64,000 nt of DNA from Fistulifera solaris (Eukaryota > Bacillariophyta > Bacillariophyceae > Naviculales > Stauroneidaceae). Location: NCBI GenBank assembly GCA_030295235.1, contig AP026155.1, positions 434,001-498,000 of the forward strand. Direction: 5' to 3'. Below are positions 23,063-32,684 of the stretch, one piece after another. Numbering within the stretch: the stretch's first letter is position 1; the number at the start of each line of letters is the position of its first letter. The position numbers and the translations under genes are program-made. The notes under the pieces are model-generated. The model was given only the letters and a program-made list of their open reading frames with translations, made no database searches and was not told where the DNA came from.

Positions 23063-23827
23063 ATGGTTGCTGTCAAAATAGAACAAGCTAGTCCGACTTT
23101 GCTCCCGACTGTTCCGTCGAGATGGAGCATAGGATACATCTTCGCTCACGCTTTATCAGTTTTGGTCGTCACCATCGTAGGAATTGCAGCTGCAAGTTTT
23201 CAGGACGCGTCTTCTGCCATGGCGTTCTATGGAGTATATCATCGAGAGCCATTCAATCAATTAATTCATTTCTTTGGTGTGCCCATTATTGTGTGGACTA
23301 TCTTGATTTTTCAAGCGCATTTGCCTCTCACAACGAGGATGACGTTAAATTGGCCGGGAGCCCCACACCATCCTTCTTGGGCTACCGTCACGACTGTCTT
23401 CTACCTTATTTATTACTTTCAAATCGATGCACCGGGAGCTCTAATGTATGCTCCGTTGCTTTGTTATATGTACTACACTTCTGTGATATGGACAGCTCAA
23501 GACCAGTATCAAACAAACAAATCGAAGCTATCATGGACTGGAACTGGACGCTTGTTGCGCCTTGCGGGCTTACTTCATGCCATGGCGTGGTACCTTCAGA
23601 TTTACCCAGGTCACAGAATTATTGAGGGTGCTCAGCCAGCCGTTTTACAAAGTGTGGGTGGAGCTCTATTTACCGGTCCGCTGTTCGCGTTTTACGAAGG
23701 TATTTGGTACGTGGGGCTACGAAAGGAGTTTCAACGACGTGTCCTCACTTTGGTAGATGAGTATACAAGAGAGTTATGCGCGAAAGGCGTACCCATGAGA
23801 GCATGTGATAGTGTAAAACTCTATTAA
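23063..23827 (+). CDS. Mpo1-like / DUF962 membrane dioxygenase
   Basis: A single exon of 254 residues starting at ATG 23063 in the context AACCATGG. The N-terminal half carries the DUF962 hallmark FYGVYHREPFNQLIHFFGVP, with the two conserved His, then several hydrophobic helices and a further conserved GHRIIEG. Yeast Mpo1 (YGL010w) is an ER Fe(II)-dependent dioxygenase that acts in alpha-oxidation of 2-hydroxy fatty acids in phytosphingosine breakdown (known). The same reaction is inferred here. An inverted fragment of this gene and its upstream sequence lies at 29313-29563. Confidence 0.87.
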   Translation: MVAVKIEQASPTLLPTVPSRWSIGYIFAHALSVLVVTIVGIAAASFQDASSAMAFYGVYHREPFNQLIHFFGVPIIVWTILIFQAHLPLTTRMTLNWPGAPHHPSWATVTTVFYLIYYFQIDAPGALMYAPLLCYMYYTSVIWTAQDQYQTNKSKLSWTGTGRLLRLAGLLHAMAWYLQIYPGHRIIEGAQPAVLQSVGGALFTGPLFAFYEGIWYVGLRKEFQRRVLTLVDEYTRELCAKGVPMRACDSVKLY

Positions 23828-23868
23828 GTGTATTAGATGTATAATCGGAAGTACCTGTAACGCGCTAT

Positions 23869-25259
23869 TCAAACTCCTCCGCCGTCAAAACTCGCACACA
23901 AGCTCTCCTCATCGACACGCGACAGTCGGCCGAGTACGGGCATTGGTAGATATTCAGGGTCTCGTGCACTAGGTAACAGACCACAAATCCACGGTCTCCG
24001 TTTTCCAAAAACTTGATCCCAGTTAGCATGAAGACTACCTAAAGAGTACGGATTGCTCCATTTCTTGTTAATAGATTTTGCTCGTCGCCGATGCGACAAG
24101 TTTGCATGGAACTCAATCGTAGTTTGGCCCGTCAATGTTAGGTACACATGAAATCCACCAAGAAGAAGAACCGCAGCACCGACAGCTGCACAAAGCATGA
24201 AGCAAAGCGTTACGAGCATCTTTTCGTCGCGAAACGGGAGCATAGGAGAAAGTCGCTTGGGCTTCATACCTAAACGCTTTTCCATTTTATACTGCTTTTT
24301 GTACTCTTCGGATCCAATTAGAAGAAAGGGTTCCAAGGAAATTAATACTCCATACAGCATGCCGACAAAGATGAAAATAAGGAACGTCACAAAGAAGCGA
24401 TAATTGAAATATCCAACTAATGTCTTGTGAGCCCGGAACATGCACACACAGCAACATGGAGCTTCGAGCTTTCACTTACTTGCATTGAACATCCAAGGGC
24501 AATAATGATCTAAATTCAGCACCAACTTTCGAGAAACATGATCAAAATGAGATCGAGGAGGCTTGGGCTGGTTCGTCTCGCGACAGTATCCCCACTCAAA
24601 TGGACCCATGATCATCCAAGCTCGCAAAGACTCCTTCTTCTGCTGCGTGTTTCCAGTTTCTACTTTGACGCTGCTTGCTGTGGTCGCATGACGCTGCACC
24701 ACATTACTACCATCTACAACTCGCCCAGCTGTCTCCGACCGAGCCATCCGTCGATGCATTCTCAAGAAGATGCGGTCTTCATAATCTTGGCGATATTGCT
24801 GCATTTGTGCCGGCGTTTCCGGATACAAAAGTCCAGTCCTTTGCGCTAGTACCCGAACAACTTGATCATACTTCGGACCGTTGTGTTTTGTCACGACACA
24901 CCAGTAGTAGTTGAAAAGAATGTTTCCGTCGACAAAATGACAAACGCCGTGTGCAATGCCAACAGCAAATTTTTGAAAGGTGACAACTCGTACTTTTGTT
25001 CCATCATCGGCAGCAAAATTGTAAAGTAGGAGAACGTCAGAACTCCTATTATAGCAAGTGCGAGCAGTATCAGCAACGGCCCGATTATATACACGAGGGT
25101 TTCCATCAACCAACTCATTCCGTGAAGTGCGATGTCAATCACACGTGTACTCGAGAGGCTAAAATGGAAGCTCCCCAGTGAAAAAATTCGCCTCCGCCGT
25201 TTTGATTGGGCTCCGTTTTCGAGCGAATGATGATCTGCTTCTGCTGTGGATGAAGGCAT
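23869..25259 (-). CDS. DHHC-type palmitoyltransferase
   Basis: A multi-pass protein S-acyltransferase. The first frame (25259 down) gives a polar N terminus, then two membrane helices (LVYIIGPLLILLALAIIGVL and the following helix). The second frame continues with NYYWCVVTKHNGP, a charged cytoplasmic segment, WGYCRETNQPKPPRSHF, and LDHYCPWMFNA. The catalytic Cys of DHYC is in the expected Cys-rich domain, although the leading residue series reads LDHYC rather than DHHC. A 63-nt intron (24479-24417) separates this from IGYFNYRFFVTFLIF, two more membrane helices and a short tail. The first and second frames meet at a run of four A on the + strand (24934-24937), consistent with one missing base. 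Family and topology are secure; substrates are unknown. Confidence 0.85.
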
Positions 25260-25581
25260 CCTTTAACGCTTAAGATGTGTTTGCGAAATAATCAAGAACA
25301 GTCAACGGCGGATTAAGGGCCATTTCTAACCTGAAGTTTCGTACCTTGCAAGGGCTGGGGACTCCGTTTGACTGTTTCTCTCGATAGCTCCGTGTTGGTA
25401 CTATTTACTAAAGGTGTGACATTCGTGCGACACAGATGTGACAACGTCCTTGAACCAGCAGTCACGGATAAATATTCCGTGTGCGCGCAGCACACAATCG
25501 ATAGCAGCCGAACATGCCAATTCAAACATCTTTTCTAATATATACCAGGTACTCCAAAGATTTTATTCGACATCATCCACT

Positions 25582-26835
25582 CTACTCATCAGAAAGCTCA
25601 GCAATCAATTGGTCGAAGAGAGCCGTTTCTTGATCTGCCGTGGATCTGTGTGTTTTGCTGAGTTTCATAAACTTCTCGATTTCGGCATGTTCGACATATG
25701 CATCGCCAAAATACTGGTAAGTCTGCGCATACCTGCGTGTCCTGTTGGTGAATTTGCGACAGTGATCGATGCTTATTTGTCGTAGAGCTTTATCCACTGA
25801 CCCTTGGAAGTCGGTTTTCTTATCTGGAAGAGAAATTTTGCGTCGGTAAAATCGCTTTGCCAATCCCCAGGCGTACTCGATGCCAAGGCCAGCAAGTTCA
25901 CAGTGGTACTTGGGCGAAAAGAGGACCGTGATCTGGCGCTCTGGAGTCGATAGTTGATTACAAAGGTCTTCAAGGTGAGTTATTTCATTCGAAAAGTCAT
26001 TTTGCCAGAATCACTGACAGCACAAATTTGTTCACGTCATCTTTTCTCGCCTCTAGAACTTCCCCATTGGCATCTTTCCAACTGTCCGGAATTTTTGCAT
26101 AATATGTTTCGCCTTCCTCGACATGGCCACGTTCCCAGGCAGCGTGCTTCATCCCTTTTGCTTTGTCCATCCAGCCCTCTACGATCTCGGATACTTCGTT
26201 ATAAAGGACGATGTTCGCTTCTTGGGCCTTTCGCTGGATGTCTTTTTTGTGTCTGTTGACCGCTTTTGAATTCCAAGTTCTTTGCAAAGTTCATCTTTTG
26301 TTTTGGCACTTTCTTCTTCTCGCCTGATGCTGTCGTTTTTTTGGCTCGCGGGACTGGTTGCATTTGCGCTTTCGAGTCAGGGCTCAGTCGGAATGCCAGC
26401 GCTCGTTTCTCTTGTGGTAAAGCGCAAATTGTTTGTGTCTAGGTAGATCTGGTACCACGTGGCTGCTGAGAACGTGAATATTGGCTTTTTGTTGTTCATA
26501 AAGTAGAAGAAAGAATGTTTGAATCGTTGCGCGTCACCAATGACTTTCGGCATCCGATAGCAACCGGTTTGATTTGCCTCGCTGTAGGTTTCAATCAAAC
26601 TAAACTTCATACTCTTACTCAGTGCGAACCGAAGATCATCAACATTAATATTCATTGCTCTGGCAACTGCAGCTTCACTGAACCAACGATCTGATAAACT
26701 TTTGGATTTTTTCAGCTGACCGAAAGCTGACTCAAAAGCGGATAGCTCAACAATGGTAGCTCCCCGCGCCTTCATTTCGTTATATTGTATTCTTCTATAA
26801 TAGTGTAACGTAGTTGTACAAATTTGAACGGTCAA
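25582..26835 (-). pseudogene. Decayed DDE-transposase-like gene
   Basis: A set of overlapping short frames on the minus strand (26835-26377, 26287-25997, 25973-25582). Together they look like one former gene broken by an in-frame stop and frame changes. The C-terminal part contains FSPKYHCELAGLGIEYAWG followed by AKRFYRR. This resembles the end of the catalytic domain of DDE-superfamily transposases, where a PK.HCELN.IE..WG.AK motif carries the last acidic residue. The earlier catalytic Asp residues are not obvious. The N-terminal part has a helical DNA-binding look (AAVARAMNINVDDLRFALSKS). No terminal inverted repeats or target duplication were found. An alternative is a host gene derived from such a transposase. 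It abuts the AT-rich gene-poor region. Confidence 0.45.
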
Positions 26836-27580
26836 CGAGACCTACAACAGAAATTATACGTCTTCGAAATGATGGAATGAGGTTTTTGTCATGGTGAAAA
26901 TGTTTTTCGTCGTGATGTTATCGCGGAAAGTGGCGATAAATTCTTAGGATAAGGTTGAAGGATATTCTAATGTATCACGCAAAAGAGTAGGAACGTAGAA
27001 TATGTACCAGTTGAACGACAAGCAGTGAAATGGCGTCCCCAGCCCTTATTCGTATTTTCGCATTTTGCGTTCGTATCCAAGGTTTTACGGAGAAAGTGAC
27101 AGACGATAACTTCTCTATTTTCCATTTCTCTCCCGTTTGGGCAAAGTGGGCAAGAGTGGGAGCACGCGAAATACGAAAATACGAAATACGAAACTTCCGG
27201 TTAGAAATGGCCCTGAGTTATTTTTTTTGATGTGAGGCAATCAGCAATGCGTGACTGTCCACACTCCACACCCGGATCCAGTCAGAACTTAACCCTAATC
27301 CTCAATGTAGGCAAAAACCAATGACCAGCTTGTCTAAAACAGGTGCAAAACAGTACCGGTGCTGGTACCCGGACAATTTTTATAAAAATTAAATCCACCA
27401 TCATGATCCAAAGCCGTATTCCTTTCTTTTCAAACATCGAACGCTCACGAAAACATCGGATATCATAACAGTCCAGACCCGCAGAGTTGTGCAGACTTGC
27501 CGTATCTTGCTAAGATGACCGCATAAACTTCTACAGTAAAAATACAGGCGAATCAAACCCGGCGCCGCACGTGCTGGCGT
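26836..27580. other. Gene-poor flank of AT-rich region
   Basis: No coding frame with support. A short tandem motif AATACGAA is repeated around 27170-27190, and a GTAC-rich motif (CAGTACCGGTGCTGGTACCC) lies at 27351-27370. Confidence 0.35.
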
Positions 27581-29000
27581 TGTTGCTAGAATATTGTTAT
27601 TGTATTGATAGCAAAATTAAAAAAATAGCAAAAAAGGTCTATAGAAGAAAATCATGATAATATTCTGCCTTAAAAAAATTAGGAATAAATATAAATTCAA
27701 TGAATGTAAAAATTTAAAAAAATTATAATGAGTTAAACTCATCTAAAAAATGAAAAAGTAACTCTCATATAAATGGCTTAATAAACGTTATATCCGCCTT
27801 TCGTTGCTTCGACCAGTAAGCGTACTTTAACGATATCCAAGAGACGGTGCAACAGTTAGTCCGGTGGAGTTTTGTTACAAAGATACTGATCGTAAAACGA
27901 GTTACTCATCAATCGAAATATAAGAAGACAAGAAATCCAAAAAGGACATCAATTTTTCGTAGGGAACATCAATTGGTGTTGTTAACAACAGAGGCTCGTT
28001 TTTCTGAGATCTTCTCGAAATCAACATACAACAGGCACAAGGACTAACCCAAGAGAATAGGCCATATGTCGCGATGAATACTCAAATTGCATCATGCACT
28101 TATCAAACAATTCGAGTTTTGAAATCTCGCTTTCAACCATAAAATCTATTATCAAGGTCCGCCAACAAATCATTTCTCATGACATTTATCTAGTCCCTTA
28201 CTATTTTTGGTTGAAAAGGCCCGATCGTAAAAAAACTTTTTGTTGTTAACAAGAAGAATAACACTAACCTTTTAAATGTGGAACAAGCTTCAGCCAGACA
28301 GAATACTTGAGAAAAAATCATTATTTCAAGTTTGGCCTATTTTGCCGAAGATCCTATTCCCCCCAAAGCTTGTTTTCGCGATTTTCGTGTGATCATACGG
28401 CTTTAATTTAGAGCGAAGACTGTAAAGAGCCTTTTCATCGATTCTGTGCAATGAAGCGGCTAAAATAAGCTTCAGCCAGACAGAAACCTTGAGAAAAAAT
28501 CATTATTTCAAGTTTCGCCTACTGTTATGCAGCATAGCACAAATGATTTTGCCGAAGATCCTATTCCCCCCAAAACTTGTTTTCGCGATTTTCGTGTGAT
28601 CATACGGCTTTAATTTAGAGCTAAGACTGTAAAGAGCCTTTTCATCGATTCTCTGCAATGAAGCGGCTAAAATAAGCATCAATGCATTGACCTTAAACAC
28701 TTAAAAACATCAGTGTAAATACTATTTGTGCAATCGGTGTTAGTAATTCATATCACAAATATTTTACTTTTTTTCTTTTATATTTGCTTGTGTCATTTTG
28801 TTCAACCAGTCTTTTCGCCCATCTGCAATGTTTTTCTCCACTTGGTAACAGAGAAAATATATTCTAGGGTGTTTGTTTGCGATTATGAAAATTCGACGTA
28901 CGAAGCAGCAGCCGATATCAGCAAGCACTTAATTCCTGAAGTCTACCTCAAAAATAAAATAGAAAATAAACTCGAGCAATGAGCAAGCGGTAAGGCGAGA
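27581..29000. other. AT-rich, gene-free segment resembling a diatom centromere
   Basis: By hand count, bases 27601-27780 are about 19% GC and 27601-28200 about 32-33% GC, against a genome that looks near 47-49% in the genic parts. A second low patch (about 20%) is at 28741-28800. No frame longer than 85 codons and no domain is visible. Centromeric sequences mapped in Phaeodactylum tricornutum are known for one shared property, a stretch of at least 500 bp of very low GC. This segment just meets that property. Whether it binds the centromeric histone is unknown; low-GC intergenic DNA without that role is the alternative. Confidence 0.35.
28286..28673. repeat. Tandem direct duplication (about 181 and 207 bp units)
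   Basis: Unit A (28286-28466) and unit B (28467-28673) both begin AAGCTTCAGCCAGACAGAA. They share near-identical sequence through AAGATCCTATTCCCCCCAAA, TTCGCGATTTTCGTGTGATC and GAAGCGGCTAAAAT. Unit B has an extra segment of about 26 bases (around 28520-28548) that A lacks. Only a handful of substitutions separate them, so the duplication is fairly recent. No coding function. Confidence 0.8.
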
Positions 29001-29312
29001 GTAAGCTTTTTCCAGCTTCTGCTTTTTCTGGAGCCCGTTAACAACTATCTCACTTTGTTTCAGAAATGATTCAGCAAGATCAATTCATATTTCTTGAAGT
29101 CGATAAACGACTAAGCTTCATTCGAAAATGTCACTTAATCCGGCCACGTTCCAACCAAGATTAACGAGATTACATAGGCGAGTCTTGATCGGGGCTTCAA
29201 ATTAGGGCTGATAACATATTGGCTAAATGCGCTTGATATATCAAGGTATCTATACAATAGGGGCACACCAAAGAAATGAGTTTATTGATTGAATCGCTTT
29301 CGATAATATAAT

Positions 29313-29563
29313 CCGTAGGACACCATGGCAGAATACGCGTCCTGCAAACTTGCAGCTGCAATTCTTACGATGGTGACGACCAAAACTGAAAGCGAAGATG
29401 TATCCTATGCTTCCATCGTATAGGAACAGTCAGCATTAAAGTCGGACTAGCTTGTTCTGTTTTCACAAGACTCATGGTTAAGGCAATGAATAACAAGAAG
29501 CCCTGTGGCTTGTTGTTGAAACGAATAGGAGGCGTTAGGCTGCCGCAAAATTTTTATCCTGCT
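29313..29563 (-). pseudogene. Inverted, diverged copy of the 5' end of the Mpo1-like gene
   Basis: Read on the minus strand, this stretch follows 22985-23233 closely. Shared blocks include CGCCTCCTATTCGTTTCAAC, CCTTAACCATG, GAACAAGCTAGTCCGACTTT, CATAGGATACATCTTCGCT and GGTCGTCACCATCGTA. It therefore contains the promoter-proximal region and about the first 55 codons of the Mpo1-like gene and then stops. Identity is roughly 85-90% by eye, and the copy lacks about 10 bases present in the gene. It is a broken duplicate with no expected product. Confidence 0.85.
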
Positions 29564-29862
29564 TCGGTGGAATCCAGGAGAAGGAGCAATACGGAGATTT
29601 CGCTCGTATCGGGAAACGGGCTAAGGACTCGCTTTCTACTATTTCTAGCTTGGTTTTATTTGTATCTGTGAGAGAATGATTTCGGACAAATATGAAAAGC
29701 AGTTTGAATTCTAAAAATCCTCATATATATTTTATTCCTAATGTTTTAATCGTCAGAATCTAATCTTGACATTCGACTGAATTTTCCACTTTTCATTCAC
29801 ATATATTTCAGTCTGACACTTCAATGAGTAAGCTTTGGTTCTAACTCCCTAGCCTTAGTGCG

Positions 29863-30500
29863 CTAGTTGAGGGCCAGTCCCGAGCCCGTTTCCCAATGAG
29901 GGGGATTCCGTTTTGGCATTCCTTCTCTTGGATTTCGCAGAAGCATACTAACTGACCTGACCAGGGAAAGACTCATGCGCGCCCGGATGAAGCCACAGAT
30001 CTCGGAGTATGGCTTGTTCCACTTCCGCTGAAGTTTTCTTGCAAGCTGTCTCGATGCTGAAATAGCCTGTTGTCCCATCATTCCGTCAATGGAAAAGACC
30101 AGGGGAGTGAAGTCTCGTCTGCGTTCGTGGCAAGGGGGTCCGTACATGCTACGCTTTTCACGCTCTTGAGAAGCCAGAACCTTAATCGGGTCACGGTTTC
30201 TGTATGACGGTGCGTCGGTATCAGTAACTCGGACATCGAAAATGGTCGTTCGTCTCTCATTCCAAAAGCCATAGGCCGAAACATCTCCTCGAAGCTCTTG
30301 AACCTGTGTACTGTTGTTGCTGTTGCCAAATGTGTGAATGGTAGGCTCATCACGAACAGATTTGGGTCCAAAGGCTTGCGTGCAAAGAGACATGAATTCC
30401 GCTTTTCAGATCGTCGTGTCTCTGGATAACAAGTCCACCGTTTTTGCATTGTTGTGCATGTTCGACTGTAAACGGTTTATTGCATCCATCACACTTCTTG
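29863..30500 (-). mobile_element. Retroelement fossil: C-terminal part of a reverse-transcriptase polyprotein
   Basis: The minus strand encodes a zinc-knuckle-like start (CDGCNKPFTVEHAQQC, then GGLVIQRHDDL). A domain follows with RGDVSAYGFW, TTIFDVRVTDTDAPSY, RRRDFTPLVFSIDGMMG and YSEICGFIRARMSLSLVRS. This arrangement is typical of the region found downstream of reverse transcriptase in a group of eukaryotic retroelements, where it probably forms a nuclease-like fold (family knowledge, from memory). The reverse transcriptase itself is absent, so this is a broken remnant. A second, shorter relative is at 51783-52070. Age cannot be estimated beyond not recent. Confidence 0.6.
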
Positions 30501-31069
30501 GGGAGATCTAAAAATTGCATCTGGATTAAAGAAATTAGGGAATGAGGTTTTAATGGATTTGATTTATTTACATGTATTTTTAAGTTTTATTCGGAAAGAG
30601 ACATGTATCTGATGCTTTTGGTCGCCTGTGACACGAATCGATGATTTGCTACCCTCCTTTTTGTTTTTGAGTGACAAGCCTGTACCAGATTCTCAGTGCG
30701 GTGGATTTCAATGTGGTACGCAGTCTCGGAGTTCGCAACAACATGCTTACTTGTCGCACCAACGAGACGACTCCTACAGTTTCATATCAGGTTTCAAAGA
30801 AATTGTGATTGACATGAGCAGCTGCTGTTTCCGTGTCTTGCTCTTGAGTCTGTTGTCTAGAGCTAGAGCAAATAGGTCGCACCGCAGCGATCAATAGAAA
30901 CTTGGGCTCAGTCTGGCCTTCATCAGTACAACGAGGTAGATCAATATGCGCCTTCGAATTCCCAACCTCAATGTTGCAAAAATTCGATTCGATCAATACG
31001 ACGATGGTTTTTTCCCTGATAATTGGAAAAGTTTCTCACACATCGCTTACTATTACTGCAAGATAAACA
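30501..31069. other. Intergenic region upstream of plastid RRM gene
   Basis: Holds the presumed promoter of the plastid RRM-protein gene. Open frames here (for example 30628-30897) overlap on both strands and match no family. Confidence 0.4.
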
Positions 31070-32573
31070 ATGAAGACAAGGGTTTTGTCTTTAGTAGCGT
31101 GCAGCGTGCTACAAAATTTGCAATACGCGTCAGCTTTCCACAGTCAGTGGCGTCTCACAGATTCTTTGCCAGAGAGCCGTTGTGCTACGACTTTTGCTGT
31201 TCGAAGACCGCGATCGAACGTCCCCGATTTCTCAATAGTAGACGATAGCGACGAAGGAGAGGACTGGGATCCTAACGACGAGCGCGAAACGGGGAAAAGT
31301 CCTGAGTTGTTGAGTGATCATGCTGCTCCTGACAGCGCCGCCAGAGAACCCAAAACGGACCGTCGCGCAAAATTAGAGCGCGGCTCGCGACGACAAGGAG
31401 CCGGGGATCGTAACATAGGATCACTACAATCAGCAAGTTGGATGCAGCGAAACAAGGTGTTCGCAAACAGCAATAGTGACGACTGGAATAATATCGATCC
31501 AGGCATCGATGGAAACGTCGAGAATGTACACTTTCGTCAGAATTTTAGAGGAACTCGAGTTTTCGTTACCGGTCTTCCTGACAACGTAACATGGCAAACC
31601 TTGAAGGATCACTTTCGTCAGGCAGGTGAAGTTGTCTTTGCATCAGTAAGTGCCGACATGGAAACAGGGAAATCCAAAGGATTTGGGGTAGTTCAGTATG
31701 AAACGACGCACGAAGCGCTAAAGGCGATTGAAATTATGCGTGAATATCCGCTCAACGGTTCTCAATTATGTAAGATTATTGTCATGTTTGCTTGCTAGCG
31801 TTATGAGACCTCTCTGACATACACACCTCGGGTCGTAGATGTTCGCCCAGATGTCCAGGAGAAGCAGGGGAAGGAGTTAGGAACGAGTTTCAGCAAGGGA
31901 GCGCGAGGGCCAACACCACCTTCCAAGTGGAAATGTGCAAACGAAGAAAATATTGGCATGCTTTCTGAAAGTGAGCGCAAAGCTATTTTGTCACTTATAA
32001 AAGCTCGTGACGACGCCCGAAGACGTCGTCAGTATGATGCATCGGATACAATGCGCGAGGAGTTGAAGATGCGTTATAACGTCCACTTAGACGATCGATT
32101 GAAAATGTGGTGGTCAAGTATTGATGGAAATCAAGTACCTCAATCTATACATGAAATAAAAGGTGACGGGAGATGGGGAGATCAGAAGCCATGGCGTCAA
32201 ATACCAACTACACCGGAGAACGACGCTTGCGTAGATCCTGACCTTGTTAATGGGTTGCTGACCCAGCGGGATATCGCTCGTCGCGAAAAAGATTTTAAAG
32301 CGGCCGATGTTTTGCTAGAGCAAGCAAGAAATTCTCCATCCGGCGACCTTTTTTTGCGAATACACGACGAAAGCCGAACATGGAGAATATGGACAAATGA
32401 CCCCCCCTCCGAAGGAAGTAAAACACCGAAAGGGTCCAGCGGAGCAATGTATTGAGTTACTTGAAGAATTCGCACCCCAAAAAGTAGACGAAATAAAAGT
32501 TCTTTTGGAGAAATTCCCGGGACGTGAGTACAACATTCTGAAGAAACTGAAACAGCTCTACTTGAAAGAATAA
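31070..32573 (+). CDS. Plastid-targeted RRM protein with CysRS-like helical repeats
   Basis: The N terminus MKTRVLSLVACSVLQNLQYA followed by SAFHS is a signal peptide plus ASAF-type plastid motif. After an acidic linker comes one RNA-recognition motif: RVFVTGLPDNVTWQTL (RNP2) and GKSKGFGVVQYET (RNP1). A 69-nt intron (31770-31838) follows. The second half has two copies of a helical unit also seen at the C terminus of cysteinyl-tRNA synthetases: IKARDDARRRRQYDASDTMR with DDRLKMWW, and TQRDIARREKDFKAADVLLE with RTWRIW. Past a C7 run (32401-32407) the reading frame changes. Losing one C there extends the protein through a conserved-looking IELLEEFAPQKVDEI segment to a stop at 32571, which I take as the true end. 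Probably a plastid RNA-processing or translation factor (inference). Confidence 0.8.
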
Positions 32574-32684
32574 GCTTTGTTACGATGTAATAAGTAGTTT
32601 CTAGTGCAAAGGATCAGTTTTCATCGTTTGTTGCTTTTTCCAGCTGATAAGTGGTTTAAAAGGTGTTGGATTTGTGTACTGGTG

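Noticed and set aside
27661-27680. TATTCTGCCT as a further MITE-like copy
   Set aside because: Only about nine bases match, and no partner inverted repeat follows within 100 bases.
29863-30393. Intact host gene on the minus strand
   Set aside because: Its motifs match the end of a retroelement polyprotein and nothing upstream completes a gene.
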